From NCBI GenBank assembly GCA_016795385.1, contig JAEUHI010000036.1, positions 1 through 64,000 of the forward strand: a DNA stretch of 64,000 nucleotides, in the 5' to 3' direction. Both the position numbers and the translations under genes were made by a program. Position 1 is the stretch's first letter; each line of letters starts with the position of its first letter. Below the pieces are notes generated by a model. It was not told where the DNA came from and did no database searches. It saw only the letters and a program-made list of their open reading frames with translations. Shown here one piece after another: positions 16,869 through 25,971 of this stretch. This DNA comes from Verrucomicrobiales bacterium (GTDB lineage Bacteria; Verrucomicrobiota; Verrucomicrobiia; Verrucomicrobiales; DEV007).

Positions 16869-19172
16869 ATGAAAATCCCCCTGTCTCTCGCGGGCCTTTT
16901 GCTGCCCCTTTCTCTCTCGGCCCAACAGGTGCTGATCGAGGCCGAGTCTTTCACCCAGCCGGGCGGCTGGCAGCTCGACACCCAGTTCATCGAGACGATG
17001 GGATCGCCCTACCTGCTCGCCCACGGACTTGGCAAACCGGTCGCCGATGCCACCACCGAGGTCACCTTTCCCTCCACCGGCGAATACAAGCTCTGGGTGC
17101 GCACGAAAAACTGGGTCGAGAAATTCGCCGACACCGTCGATGCCAAGGCCGCACCGGGACGCTTCCAGGTGAAAGTCGGCGGGAAAGCCGTCGAACATGA
17201 ATTCGGCACGACCAGCGCCAAGTGGCATTGGGAGGATGGCGGCACGGTGAGCATCACCGAAGCCAAAACCACGATCGCCCTCGCCGACCTCACCGGCTTC
17301 AACGGACGCTGCGATGCGATTCTGTTCTCCAAGGATCCCGCCTTCGTCCCCGACAATTCCAGCGAAGTCCTTCCCGCCTGGCGCCGCACCATGCTCGGCA
17401 TCCCGGAGGAGGCCACGACCGAGGGGCCCTTCGACATCGTCTTCGTCGGAGGCGGGTATTCCGGCGCCTGTGGAGCCATCTCCGCGGCGCGCATGGGTCT
17501 GAAGGTCGCCCTCATCCAGAACCGTCCGGTCCTCGGCGGCAACGGCTCCTCGGAGGTCCGAGTCTGGGCCATGGGCAACACGCCTCCCGGTCTCTACCCC
17601 GTCGGTGACATCGTCCGCGAGTTCGAAGACGACGCCAAGGCCTCACCCGGCACCTACGAGGAGTTCGAAGACGAGAAGAAACACAACATCGTCACCGCCG
17701 AGAAGAACATCGGTCTCTATCTCAACCACCACGCCTTCAAGGTCGAGATGGAGTCGCCCACCAAGATCGGTGCGGTCGTGGCCTTCGACACCCGCAGCGG
17801 GGCGATCCGCCGCTTCACCGGCCGCACCTTCTGCGATGCCACCGGTCACGGCACCATCGGTCTCATGGCGGGCGCTGATCACGAGATGATCGACGGTGGC
17901 CGCATGGGCATGTCGAACATGTGGACCTGGGAAAACACCGACAGCCCGCAGAGCTTTCCCCAGACCCCCTGGGCCCTGAATCTCGAAGAGGGCGATTTCC
18001 CCTACCCCAAAAAATTCCACGCCGAGTGGTTCTGGGAAAGCGGCTATGACAAACATCCCCTGCTCGACCTCGAGGAGATCCGCGACTGGAACCACCTCGC
18101 CGGCTTCGGCGCGTGGAACGCCATCAAGAACAAGGGCGCCTACAAGGAATACGACCCCGCGATGCAGGCCCACCAGAATGCGCGTCTCACCTGGATGGCC
18201 TACGTCGGCGGCACCCGCGAGACCCTCCAACTGCTCGGCGACATCGTCCTTACCGAAGAGGACATTGTCACCAAGAAGCCCTTCCCCGACGGCTGCGTCC
18301 TCACGACCTGGTCGATCGACCTGCACTACCCCGCCGAGCAGTATGAGAAGAAGTTTCCCGAGAATCCCTTTATCTCGGTCGCCGTGCACGGCAAAGGCGT
18401 TGACCGCAAGAAGGGTTACGCCGTCCCCTACCGCTGCTTCTACTCGCGCAACATCGAGAACCTCTTCATGGCTGGACGCAACATCAGCGTCACCCACGAG
18501 GCCCTCGGCACGATCCGTGTCATGAAGACCTGCGGCATGATGGGCGTCGTCGTCGGCAAAGCCGCCGCGATCTGCGCGAAACACAATGTCACCCCGCGCG
18601 AAGTCTACTATCAGCACCTCGACGAACTCGTCGAACTGATGCGCCTGCCCGGCAACATGCGGCGCGCCTCTCTCAACGATCCCTTCGCCGTCGATCCCAG
18701 CCTGCCCGACCTCGGTGAGCCGGAGACCGAGTGGATCACCAAGGCCCAGCTCGACGGCATCGTCATCGACGACGCCGAGGCCAAACTCACCGGCAACTGG
18801 ACCCATGGAGACGGGCTGAAACAGCATGTTGAGAACGGCTACCACTACGCCAGCCCCGCCGCCGCCGGGTCCGACAAGGTCGCCAGCGCGCGATTCGAAA
18901 TCAACGTGCCTGAAACCGGCGACTACGAGGTCCGCATCTCCCACCAGCCTCACGAGAACCGCTCCTCCAAGACCGCGGTGACCGTGATTTCCGTGGATGG
19001 CGAGAAAACCAATCCGGTGAACCAGCGCATCGCCCCGCCGCTCGCGAAGGGTTTCTACGGCCTCGGCGTCTACCGATTCGAAGCCGGCAAACCCGGAGCC
19101 GTCGTCGTCAGCAATGTCGGTGCCGACGGCAACGTCCACATCGACGCGGTGCAGGTGATCCTGCAGAAGTGA
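16869..19172 (+). CDS. Secreted FAD-dependent oxidoreductase with sugar-binding-like N-terminal and golvesin-like C-terminal domains
   Basis: 767 residues from the ATG at 16869 (MKIPLSLAGLLLPLSLSAQQ, signal peptide). About 20-160 is a beta-sandwich like those of carbohydrate-binding modules (LIEAESF start). The FAD_oxidored domain begins with the dinucleotide motif FVGGGYSGACGA (about 192-203) and continues with LGGNGSSEVRV. The ending (about 670-767: FEINVPETGDYEVRISH, VDAVQVIL-like end) matches golvesin/xanthan-lyase-type C-terminal domains. Proteins of this type are common in polysaccharide-degrading PVC bacteria; the substrate is unknown. An in-frame ATG 114 bp upstream lacks a signal peptide and is less likely. 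Followed by an AraC-type regulator. Confidence 0.88.
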   Translation: MKIPLSLAGLLLPLSLSAQQVLIEAESFTQPGGWQLDTQFIETMGSPYLLAHGLGKPVADATTEVTFPSTGEYKLWVRTKNWVEKFADTVDAKAAPGRFQVKVGGKAVEHEFGTTSAKWHWEDGGTVSITEAKTTIALADLTGFNGRCDAILFSKDPAFVPDNSSEVLPAWRRTMLGIPEEATTEGPFDIVFVGGGYSGACGAISAARMGLKVALIQNRPVLGGNGSSEVRVWAMGNTPPGLYPVGDIVREFEDDAKASPGTYEEFEDEKKHNIVTAEKNIGLYLNHHAFKVEMESPTKIGAVVAFDTRSGAIRRFTGRTFCDATGHGTIGLMAGADHEMIDGGRMGMSNMWTWENTDSPQSFPQTPWALNLEEGDFPYPKKFHAEWFWESGYDKHPLLDLEEIRDWNHLAGFGAWNAIKNKGAYKEYDPAMQAHQNARLTWMAYVGGTRETLQLLGDIVLTEEDIVTKKPFPDGCVLTTWSIDLHYPAEQYEKKFPENPFISVAVHGKGVDRKKGYAVPYRCFYSRNIENLFMAGRNISVTHEALGTIRVMKTCGMMGVVVGKAAAICAKHNVTPREVYYQHLDELVELMRLPGNMRRASLNDPFAVDPSLPDLGEPETEWITKAQLDGIVIDDAEAKLTGNWTHGDGLKQHVENGYHYASPAAAGSDKVASARFEINVPETGDYEVRISHQPHENRSSKTAVTVISVDGEKTNPVNQRIAPPLAKGFYGLGVYRFEAGKPGAVVVSNVGADGNVHIDAVQVILQK

Positions 19173-19190
19173 CGGAGGAGAGGAGTTGAT

Positions 19191-19253
19191 GGAGTTTTGG
19201 AGTATGGGGATTGATCTTGGATCGCCAATGTGTTCCCATCTCTCCAACACTCC
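19191..19253. repeat. Imperfect inverted repeat in the gap before the araC gene
   Basis: Arms at 19191-19209 (GGAGTTTTGGAGTATGGGG) and 19235-19253, the latter being close to its reverse complement. The unit is built from short GGAGT/TTGGAG words. Together they could form a stem-loop just after the oxidoreductase stop at 19172 and before the next start at 19275. It may be a dispersed intergenic repeat or terminator-like structure. Confidence 0.5.
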
Positions 19254-19274
19254 GCGATTCCACCACTCCCCTGA

Positions 19275-20015
19275 ATGACTCCCGCGGAAACCATCAAGTC
19301 CGATTTCCTGCTCCAGATCTCGCCCTCGAGCCATTTCGAGGTGCTCTTTGATCATCTCCCCGGCGTCTCCTTCTTCGCCAAGAACCACGAGTTCCGGATT
19401 GTCGCCGCGAACCGCGCCTTCTGGGAGCGGCTCGGCGCGAAGAGCGAAGGCGACGTGATCGGGAAAAACGACTTCGAGCTCTTTCCCGAACAACTGGCCC
19501 GCAAGTTCCGCGCCGACGACGAGCAGGTCCTCGCCACGGGCAAGCCGAAGCTGAAAATCGTCGAACTCTTTTTCAACCGCCAGGGCCTGCCCGACTGGTA
19601 TTTCACGAACAAGTTCCCCGTCCTCGGCCGCGACGGTTCCGTCATCGGCGTGATGGGCACGGTGCAGAGCTACACCGGACGCAAGACCGCCTTCGTCCCC
19701 CACCAGCAGATCGACCGGGCCGTCACCTACCTGCGCGAGCACTTCCACGAACCCGTCAATCTGACCGACCTCGCCAAACGCACCGGCATGTCGGTGCGCC
19801 AGTTCAACCGCCGCTTCCGCGAGGTCTTCGGCACCAATCCCCGCACCTTCCTCATCAAGACCCGCATCCAGGCCGCGTGCGAGGTGCTGAGAACGGGCGA
19901 CAAGCCCATCGCCGAGATCGCCCTCGACTTCGGCTTCTGCGACCAGAGCGCCTTCACCCAACACTTCCGTCGCCATATGGGCCTGACCCCGGCGGCGTAT
20001 CGGAAGCGGGGGTGA
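19275..20015 (+). CDS. AraC family regulator with N-terminal PAS domain
   Basis: 246 residues. A PAS domain occupies about 20-135 (FEVLFDHLPGVSFFAKN to VIGVMGTVQSYTGRK). The C-terminal AraC domain (about 145-245) has both helix-turn-helix units: VNLTDLAKRTGMSVRQFNRR and the signature PIAEIALDFGFCDQSAFTQ followed by FRRHMGLTPAAYRK. A PAS sensor in place of the usual cupin suggests it responds to a small ligand or redox cue. It follows the FAD oxidoreductase gene by 102 bp and may regulate neighbouring catabolic genes. Target unknown. Confidence 0.92.
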   Translation: MTPAETIKSDFLLQISPSSHFEVLFDHLPGVSFFAKNHEFRIVAANRAFWERLGAKSEGDVIGKNDFELFPEQLARKFRADDEQVLATGKPKLKIVELFFNRQGLPDWYFTNKFPVLGRDGSVIGVMGTVQSYTGRKTAFVPHQQIDRAVTYLREHFHEPVNLTDLAKRTGMSVRQFNRRFREVFGTNPRTFLIKTRIQAACEVLRTGDKPIAEIALDFGFCDQSAFTQHFRRHMGLTPAAYRKRG

Positions 20016-20048
20016 GGAGGACCAGATCCATTGAAAGAGCGAATTCCC

Positions 20049-21152
20049 ATGAACCGCCGCGAATCACTCGCCTGCCTCCTCGGCACCGCCGCCGCCAGCG
20101 CTTCCGCCCAAACCCCGTCCGCCATGTCCCTCGCCTCCGCCGTCGATGCCGTCGTCTCCCTCGTCCAGGAAACCGTCGCAACCGGTGCAGTGAAGGCCGC
20201 GGCCCTCCACGTGCAGCGGGGAGAAGAAAGACACCGCCACGCCTTCGGGACGGCGGACTCCGATTCCATGTTCCTCCTCGGGTCCATCACCAAACCCTTC
20301 ACCGCCCTCGCCGTGATGATCCTCGCCGACCGGGGCGCGCTGAAGCTCTCCGATCCGGCCATGCGATACCTGCCCGAGTTTTCCGAGGGAGACCGGGCGA
20401 AGGTCACGATCGCCCACCTCCTCACCCACACCTCGGGACTGCCGGATCAATTGCCCGACAACAACGCCATGCGTGCCCGGCACGCGCCTTTGTCCGAGTT
20501 TGTCGCCGCGACCGTGCGCACGTCCCTCTCCTTCGCCCCTGGCACGCGATACCAATATCAGAGCATGGGGATCCTCCTCGCCGCCGAGATCGTGGAGCGC
20601 CTGACAAACCAACCTCTGCCCGCCTTTCTCGCGGAGACCGTCTTCGCTCCTCTCGGGATGAAACGCTCCGTCCTCGGCGTCGGTTCCTTTCAAAAAGACG
20701 ACCTTGTCTCCATGCAGACCGACCGCGCCGCGCCCGAGGCCGGTGGAGGCGATCCCACCGCGAAGGACTGGGATTGGAACAGCGACTACTGGCGGCAGCT
20801 CGGCGCCCCGTGGGGCGGAGCCCATGCCTCCGCCGGAGATGTCGCCATCCTCCTCCGCGAGTTTCTCGCACCAAGCGGCAAGGTTCTGCGCGAGGCGACC
20901 GCGCGCGAGATGATCCGGAATCACACCCCCGGACTCGGCGCCGACCGCGGCCTCGGCTTCCAGCTCGGCGCGGCTTTGGGCAAAGGCTGCTCCCCCGCCG
21001 CCTACGGCCACCACGGCTCCACCGGCACCTTCGCCTGGGCCGATCCCGCGACCGGGACAAGTTTTGTAATGCTCACCTCGCTGCCCAAGAACGTGTCGGG
21101 GGATTTGCTGCTAGATCCCGCTTCGGATCGGGTGGCGGGGATGGGAGGGTGA
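20049..21152 (+). CDS. Exported serine hydrolase, beta-lactamase (class C/EstB)-like
   Basis: 367 residues from the ATG at 20049; a TTG 18 bp upstream is a poorer start. The N-terminus MNRRESLACLLGTAAASASAQ looks like a Tat-type signal (twin Arg). The active-site SxxK is S79-I-T-K82; the second motif is a YQYQS tyrosine region in place of YxN, and the third is HHGSTGTF. This superfamily includes beta-lactamases, D-Ala-D-Ala peptidases and esterases; the altered YxN makes an esterase or peptidase more likely than an antibiotic-resistance enzyme. Starts 33 bp after the AraC gene on the same strand and converges on HicA with 4 bp between stops. Confidence 0.87.
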   Translation: MNRRESLACLLGTAAASASAQTPSAMSLASAVDAVVSLVQETVATGAVKAAALHVQRGEERHRHAFGTADSDSMFLLGSITKPFTALAVMILADRGALKLSDPAMRYLPEFSEGDRAKVTIAHLLTHTSGLPDQLPDNNAMRARHAPLSEFVAATVRTSLSFAPGTRYQYQSMGILLAAEIVERLTNQPLPAFLAETVFAPLGMKRSVLGVGSFQKDDLVSMQTDRAAPEAGGGDPTAKDWDWNSDYWRQLGAPWGGAHASAGDVAILLREFLAPSGKVLREATAREMIRNHTPGLGADRGLGFQLGAALGKGCSPAAYGHHGSTGTFAWADPATGTSFVMLTSLPKNVSGDLLLDPASDRVAGMGG

Positions 21153-21156
21153 AGAC

Positions 21157-21399
21157 TCAGGAAAAGAGTCTTGTAGCGATCTCATCCCGTGTCGTCGCAA
21201 AATGAGCGGCAACATCGGCGAGAATCCCTCCGAGCGTACCGATCCGCAGCGGGTCGTGGCGGGGTACGGTCACATGGTGCTCACCGTTTTGCATCGTCGT
21301 CAGCCGCATGTGACTGCCCGTCTGACGGGTGACTTCATACCCGAGCGCTCGAAGCGCCTTTGCCAAGTCATCGCCGGTAATGTCTCTCGGCAACCGCAT
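21157..21399 (-). CDS. hicA: HicA-type toxin (mRNA interferase)
   Basis: 80 residues, typical of the HicA/YcfA double-stranded-RNA-binding-like fold. It starts MRLPRDITGDDLAKALRALGYE and carries the catalytic-His context TGSHMRL followed by HHVTVPRHDPLRIGTL, the standard HicA core. HicA cleaves mRNA when not held by HicB. Located 14 bp downstream of its antitoxin gene on the same strand, the antitoxin-first order. Confidence 0.9.
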   Translation of the reverse strand: MRLPRDITGDDLAKALRALGYEVTRQTGSHMRLTTMQNGEHHVTVPRHDPLRIGTLGGILADVAAHFATTRDEIATRLFS

Positions 21400-21413
21400 C
21401 GAATGATCAGGAT

Positions 21414-21620
21414 TCAGGCGGCAAGGATTTCTTCCCGCACGAAGTGGAGTCTCACGATCCTGGGACCACTACCTTCATCAAAATGGCAACGCACGGCATC
21501 GAGGATCCGGCTCCTGACTTCCTCGATCGTGTCGGCCTCGGTGAAGATCGATTCCCCGAGGGCTCGGGCGGTGTAGCCTCCTTCCGGGGCCTCTTCGACG
21601 ACAAAGATCAGTTCGTTCAT
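21414..21620 (-). CDS. hicB: HicB-like antitoxin
   Basis: 68 residues from the ATG at 21620. MNELIFVVEEAPEGGYTARALG matches the small HicB-like family often mislabelled '2-oxoisovalerate dehydrogenase E1'. The partial RNase-H-like fold EAPEGGYTARALGESIFTEAD is clear and DNA-binding C-terminal domain is absent, so autoregulation may differ from classical HicB. It neutralises the adjacent HicA. A longer frame starting at 21764 adds a non-homologous extension and is rejected. Confidence 0.85.
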   Translation of the reverse strand: MNELIFVVEEAPEGGYTARALGESIFTEADTIEEVRSRILDAVRCHFDEGSGPRIVRLHFVREEILAA

Positions 21621-21836
21621 ACGGATTTCTCCCGGTTCCAAGGTGCCGCAGGATCGCCGGGGCGGCAAGCCATTCTCGAAACCGTTCCGCAGAATCCACC
21701 AGACCGCCACACCGAGAGCGGACACGCTTGTCCGCCGATCCACGTCACCTCCCCCCACCCGCAAATCCGCCAGCGCAAGGCATCGCCGCTTTCTGGTAAG
21801 ATCCCGTCATTCTCCCAGCGAGAAGACCGCGATCGC

Positions 21837-23220
21837 ATGAATGCTTCACCCGCCTCCGTCCCCACCCGCCGCGAATGGCTGCGGGCCGGCGGCCTTGGCG
21901 CGCTGGGTTTGGGGCTGCCTTCGTTGCTCCGGGCGGAACCGGGCCGCGGTCGGGTGAAGGGTTCGTCCTTTGGTCGGGCGAAGCCGTGCGTGCTGCTCTT
22001 CCTCAGCGGCGGACCGCCGCAGCACGACACCTTTGATCCGAAGCCGGACGCGCCTGCCGAAGTGCGGGGCACGATCGGCTCGATCCGAAGCAGCGTGCCG
22101 GGTCTGCATGTCAGCGAACTCCTCCCGCGGACGGCGAAGCAGATGCACCGGGTCGCGCTGATCCGCTCGATGACGACGGACATCCACGCCCACTCGACGA
22201 GCGGGGCCTTCATGCTCTCGGGTTACCTGCCGCCGAGCAAGGCGGAGAACGTGCCGCCGAGCGCGCAGGACTGGCCGAGCCTCGCTGCAACGGTGGGGGC
22301 GCTGAATCCGAATCCCGATTCGCCCCTCTCCTCGGTGATCCTGCCCGGCCTCATCTACAACAACGGCAACATCCACTGGCCCTGCCAGACCGCGGGATTC
22401 ATGGGGCCGACCTGGCAGCCGCAGGTGCTGAAATGCGATCCGTCCGCGGAGCAGGTGCGGATCGAGGGACTCGACTTCGCCGAGGGACTGAGCCTTTCCC
22501 GTCTCCACGATCGCATGGGGCTGCGCGACACGATCGAGCGTCAGCGCCAATCCATCGAGGGCTCGCCCGCGGCGGTGGAGTTCGACCTGATGCACCAGCG
22601 GTGCCTACGATCTGCTGCACTCCGAAGCGAGCCGCGACGCCCTCGATCTCGGACGCGAACTGGCGGCGACACGAGATCGTTACGGGCGGAATTCCTTTGG
22701 TCAAAGCGTGCTCATGGCCCGGCGTCTCGTCGAGGCCGGGGTGCGGCTCGTGCAGGTGAACTGGTCGCGCGACGGCGACGAGTCGTCCGGCAGTCCAATG
22801 TGGGACACTCACCAGAACAACGCGAAGAACCTCCGCGAGCGCCTCTGCCCAAGATTCGACCAGGCTTTTGACGCGCTTCTCGCCGATCTCACCGCGAGCG
22901 GATTGCTCGAGGAGACCCTCGTCGTGGTGATGGGCGAATTCGGCCGCACCCCGAAGATCAACAAGTCGGGCGGACGCGATCACTGGGGCAGCGTTTTCTC
23001 TGTCGCCCTCGCTGGAGCCGGTCTCGAGGGTCAGGTGATCGGGGCGAGCGACGAGATCGGCGCCTTTCCTCAGGACCGCCCGGTGCGCCCGCCCGATCTG
23101 GCCGCGACGATTCTGCATTTGTTAGGGATTGATCCCCGGCACGAATTCCTCGACCCGATCCAGCGCCCGCGCCTCGTCACCGATGGCGGAGTGCCCTTGC
23201 GGGAGATTGTGGGGGTATGA
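21837..23220 (+). pseudogene. DUF1501 sulfatase-like protein, interrupted by a single-base frameshift
   Basis: The first part (21837-22601) encodes a Tat-like leader (RREWLRAGGLGALGLGLPSLLRA) and the DUF1501 start LLFLSGGPPQHDTFDPKPDAP. It runs to ...FDLMHQR, then the frame is lost. Dropping one base, the T at 22602, restores AYDLLHSEASRDALDL and the rest (MGEFGRTPKINKSGGRDHW, ATILHLLGIDP) to the stop at 23220, giving about 460 residues, the usual family length. The other frame ends at 22871. Either a real inactivation or a sequencing/assembly error. DUF1501 genes normally follow a DUF1549/DUF1553 cytochrome-like partner; none is here. Confidence 0.85.
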
Positions 23221-23355
23221 ACAACCTTGCCTCCCCCACCTGGGGCGGACCGAACTTTGGGCCGACTCGAGATTCCCGGATAAATTCCGTTAGACAGGCT
23301 GTTCCGTGTCGGTATCGATTTTACTGAACGTGCCGGGCTTTGCGAAGCCCATTCA

Positions 23356-24087
23356 ATGACCGAATCCGCTTCCGATCGAACCGATCCGTTTCCCTCCACA
23401 ATGTGGACCGTCGTGAGACTGGCGGTCGCCAAACATCTGCCCGGCGCCGAACGCGCGCTCGACCGACTCTGCCGAACCTACGAGCGCCCGGTCATGGCTT
23501 ATATCCTCGGCGGGGGATGCCATCCCGATGATGCGGAGGATCTGAAGCAAGCCTTTTTCGAACACCTCCTAGCCCGGGAGTCCCTGGCTACGGCCGAGGA
23601 ATCCGGTGTGAAACTGCGGGTCTTTCTACTCACGAAGCTGCGCAGCTTTCTCATCGACCGTCATCGCCGTGAAGCCACCCAAAAGCGCGGCGGAGGTCGC
23701 GTGGTGCACTGGGGCGATCTCGACGAGGGGCAGGCCCGTCTCGCCGAACCGGTCGATCCGGTGACGCCCCTGATTGCCTACCAGCGCCAATGGGTGGAAG
23801 CGCTTGCGGCCAATGCCTTGGCCACCCTGCGGGCCGAATACGCGGACCGAGGCCAACTCGAACTCTTCGACGCCCTTGCTCCCTACATCACCAAGAGCGG
23901 TGACGAACGGATCGCGGAGTTGGCGAGCAGCCTTGATCTGCCCGAAGGAACCGTGAAAAGTGCGATCTCGCGTCTCCGGACCAAATGCCAGCGCCTCATC
24001 CGGCAAAAGGTCGCCGCCACACTCGACGAACCGACGCCGGAGGACATCGAAGCCGAGCTGGCCGAACTGATGGGCTACCGAGGGTGA
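23356..24087 (+). CDS. ECF-type RNA polymerase sigma factor of the kinase-associated PVC class
   Basis: 243 residues. Region 2 runs from about 15 to 110 (STMWTVVRLA start, GCHPDDAEDLKQAFFEHLL as the core-binding helix, LRSFLIDRHRRE for -10 recognition). Region 4 is about 160-225 with the helix-turn-helix ELASSLDLPEGTVKSAISRLRTKCQRLI. No anti-sigma factor gene follows. Instead a run of proteins ends in a Ser/Thr kinase 3.7 kb downstream. Kinase-linked ECF factors are known in Planctomycetes and, in Vibrio, a factor is switched on by phosphorylation from its partner kinase; the same logic is inferred here. 96 bp separate it from protein A. Confidence 0.9.
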   Translation: MTESASDRTDPFPSTMWTVVRLAVAKHLPGAERALDRLCRTYERPVMAYILGGGCHPDDAEDLKQAFFEHLLARESLATAEESGVKLRVFLLTKLRSFLIDRHRREATQKRGGGRVVHWGDLDEGQARLAEPVDPVTPLIAYQRQWVEALAANALATLRAEYADRGQLELFDALAPYITKSGDERIAELASSLDLPEGTVKSAISRLRTKCQRLIRQKVAATLDEPTPEDIEAELAELMGYRG

Positions 24088-24183
24088 TTTTTTTTGTGGA
24101 TCTCGCGCAACCGATTCCCACGGATTGCGAAGAGTTGTCTGTGGCGGGAAATGTCCGCCCTTGAACCGACTTCTTCCAACCGC

Positions 24184-25971
24184 ATGACTCGCCGCCACAT
24201 TCCCACGATCATTGAATGCCTTTTCGCCTTGGCTCAGACCTGCCCGGGGTCTCGAATTGTCACCCGAGGTTTCCGTAGCCGCCGCCCACTTGGCCAAATT
24301 GCCGCCATCGAAGGCGGTCTCCTCCTTCCTACGAGCAATACCCTTGCCGGGATCGGCAAGCCCTCCGCGCCATCCACCAACCAAAGGACCCGCCTCCCCT
24401 TCCTCTCGCTGGCTTTGATGCTCCTGTCGTCAACGTCTCCAACACGTGTCCAGGCCGAATCCGGCATTTCGGATCTGCGCGCGGGCTTCGAGTCGGAAGT
24501 GAAACAACTCGACGCGCCACTGCTGTCGCTGGACTCGAGATACCGCGAGCATATGGAAAAGCAGAAGCACGCATACCAGCAGGCGGGAAACCTGAAAGGG
24601 ATGCTGGCGATCGACGAGGCCTTGAAAGATTTCGCAAACCCAAGTCACCCTGATTCGGAATTCATCGAAGTAAAACGGCTTCAGGAAGTCTACCGCGTGC
24701 AGAAAACCGGACTTCAAACCAAACGGCAGACGGCTTACCTCATACTGCTCGGAAAGTACCGGTCCAAAGCGGAGGAGATGGCCAAGGCATCGACCAAAGC
24801 GGGCAGGATTGATGAAGCCAAGGCGGCGCTTGCGGAGTCGGAACGGTTCGCGGCTCTGGAAAAATCTGCAGGATCCCCTTTACCGCCGACGACCGCGGTG
24901 GCTCCATCGTCGGGACACAACCTCACCTCATTTTCGGCGCTACTGGAAGAGGCGAAAGCTTCCATCAGGAGAATCAACGACCCCGTGATCCAAAGCCGCT
25001 TGTGGCGTGACGTAGCTCGGGCGCAGGCCGTCTGCGGCAACTTCGATGAAGCCACCTTGACGGCGAAACGCATCGATGACAGCGAGAACAAAAGCCTGGC
25101 CCTTGCGGACATCGCGGACATCCTCGCCGAGGGCGGAAGAACGGATGAAGCCCTCGCGGTCATCAACGCGATCCCGGACCGGTTTCGGGCCGATTTCTGT
25201 CTGGCGATGCTGGCCTCGCAACAACTGCGACGGAACGATTTCTCCGGAGCAGCCCGCACCGCGGAATTGATACGAGGTCAGGCCGGCAAGAGCATCCACT
25301 ATGTCGCGGTGGCGGAGGCGTTGCTCGCGAAGGGAGATGAAAAAGGATTCAAAGTGAAGATCGAGGAGGCGAAAACGCTCGCTTCTCCGCTCTCCGACGC
25401 GGTCGAGATGAAAGAGGCTTTCAGAGCGATCGCGGTCGCACAGGTGAATTCCGGGGACCTCGCTGCGGCCAAATCCACCGCGGATCTTTTCCGCGGTCAC
25501 CGCTTCGACAGCCCGATCCTTTTTATCATCGAAGCACTTGCGAAAAAGGGGGAATTCGACGCAGCCCACCACCTGCGGGGAAGCTCGGGATTTACCAAAC
25601 ATACGGGCAGCTTGACCGGGGCGATGATCGCGGAGGCCGAAGCCGCCGCGGGGAAATTCCAGAATGCACGGAACACCGCGAAAGGAATCTCTTATGAGGG
25701 CCCGCGATTGGCGACCTTCGCGAAAATCTCGGTTTTGGAACAAGACCTCGCGACGGCCCGAGCCTCGGCCGGAGCCTTGCTCCAGTCCGAGGAGATGAAT
25801 GAGGCACGGCAGGCGAACGGCGGCAGGATTCTTGCTCTCACCGGCCCGTTGCAAGCCAGGACCGAGGGATTCGCCGCGGCGCTGGATTGGGCTCGCGGGC
25901 TGAGTCACCCCACCGTCCGCACTCTCGCGCTCCTAGCCCTCGCCGAATCAATTGCAAACAACCCCCAATGA
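24184..25971 (+). CDS. Protein A of the ECF-kinase cassette: secreted/anchored helical-repeat protein
   Basis: 595 residues from the ATG at 24184; the start is uncertain. The only signal-like segment (RLPFLSLALMLLSSTSPTRVQAES) lies around residue 70-95 with no nearby in-frame start codon. After it, an alpha-helical module X (24465-24860: LRAGFESEVKQLDAPL, YREHMEKQKHAYQQAGN, KAGRIDEAKAALAE) is shared with protein B. The rest (about residue 270 on) is a series of TPR-like helical repeats, e.g. GNFDEATLTAKRI, GRTDEALAVINAIP, GDLAAAKSTADLF. I do not recognise a catalytic domain. Its stop overlaps the start of B as ATGA, indicating translational coupling. Confidence 0.75.
   Translation: MTRRHIPTIIECLFALAQTCPGSRIVTRGFRSRRPLGQIAAIEGGLLLPTSNTLAGIGKPSAPSTNQRTRLPFLSLALMLLSSTSPTRVQAESGISDLRAGFESEVKQLDAPLLSLDSRYREHMEKQKHAYQQAGNLKGMLAIDEALKDFANPSHPDSEFIEVKRLQEVYRVQKTGLQTKRQTAYLILLGKYRSKAEEMAKASTKAGRIDEAKAALAESERFAALEKSAGSPLPPTTAVAPSSGHNLTSFSALLEEAKASIRRINDPVIQSRLWRDVARAQAVCGNFDEATLTAKRIDDSENKSLALADIADILAEGGRTDEALAVINAIPDRFRADFCLAMLASQQLRRNDFSGAARTAELIRGQAGKSIHYVAVAEALLAKGDEKGFKVKIEEAKTLASPLSDAVEMKEAFRAIAVAQVNSGDLAAAKSTADLFRGHRFDSPILFIIEALAKKGEFDAAHHLRGSSGFTKHTGSLTGAMIAEAEAAAGKFQNARNTAKGISYEGPRLATFAKISVLEQDLATARASAGALLQSEEMNEARQANGGRILALTGPLQARTEGFAAALDWARGLSHPTVRTLALLALAESIANNPQ

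Noticed and set aside
17643..19976. Minus-strand frame of 777 codons opposite the FAD protein and the AraC gene
   Set aside because: Plus-strand products have clear FAD and AraC motifs; antisense translation is Gly/Ala/Val/Asp low complexity.
24094..24183. Longer GTG-type start for protein A
   Set aside because: No homology or leader signal; 24184 is the first ATG with reasonable spacing to the ECF stop, but remains uncertain.
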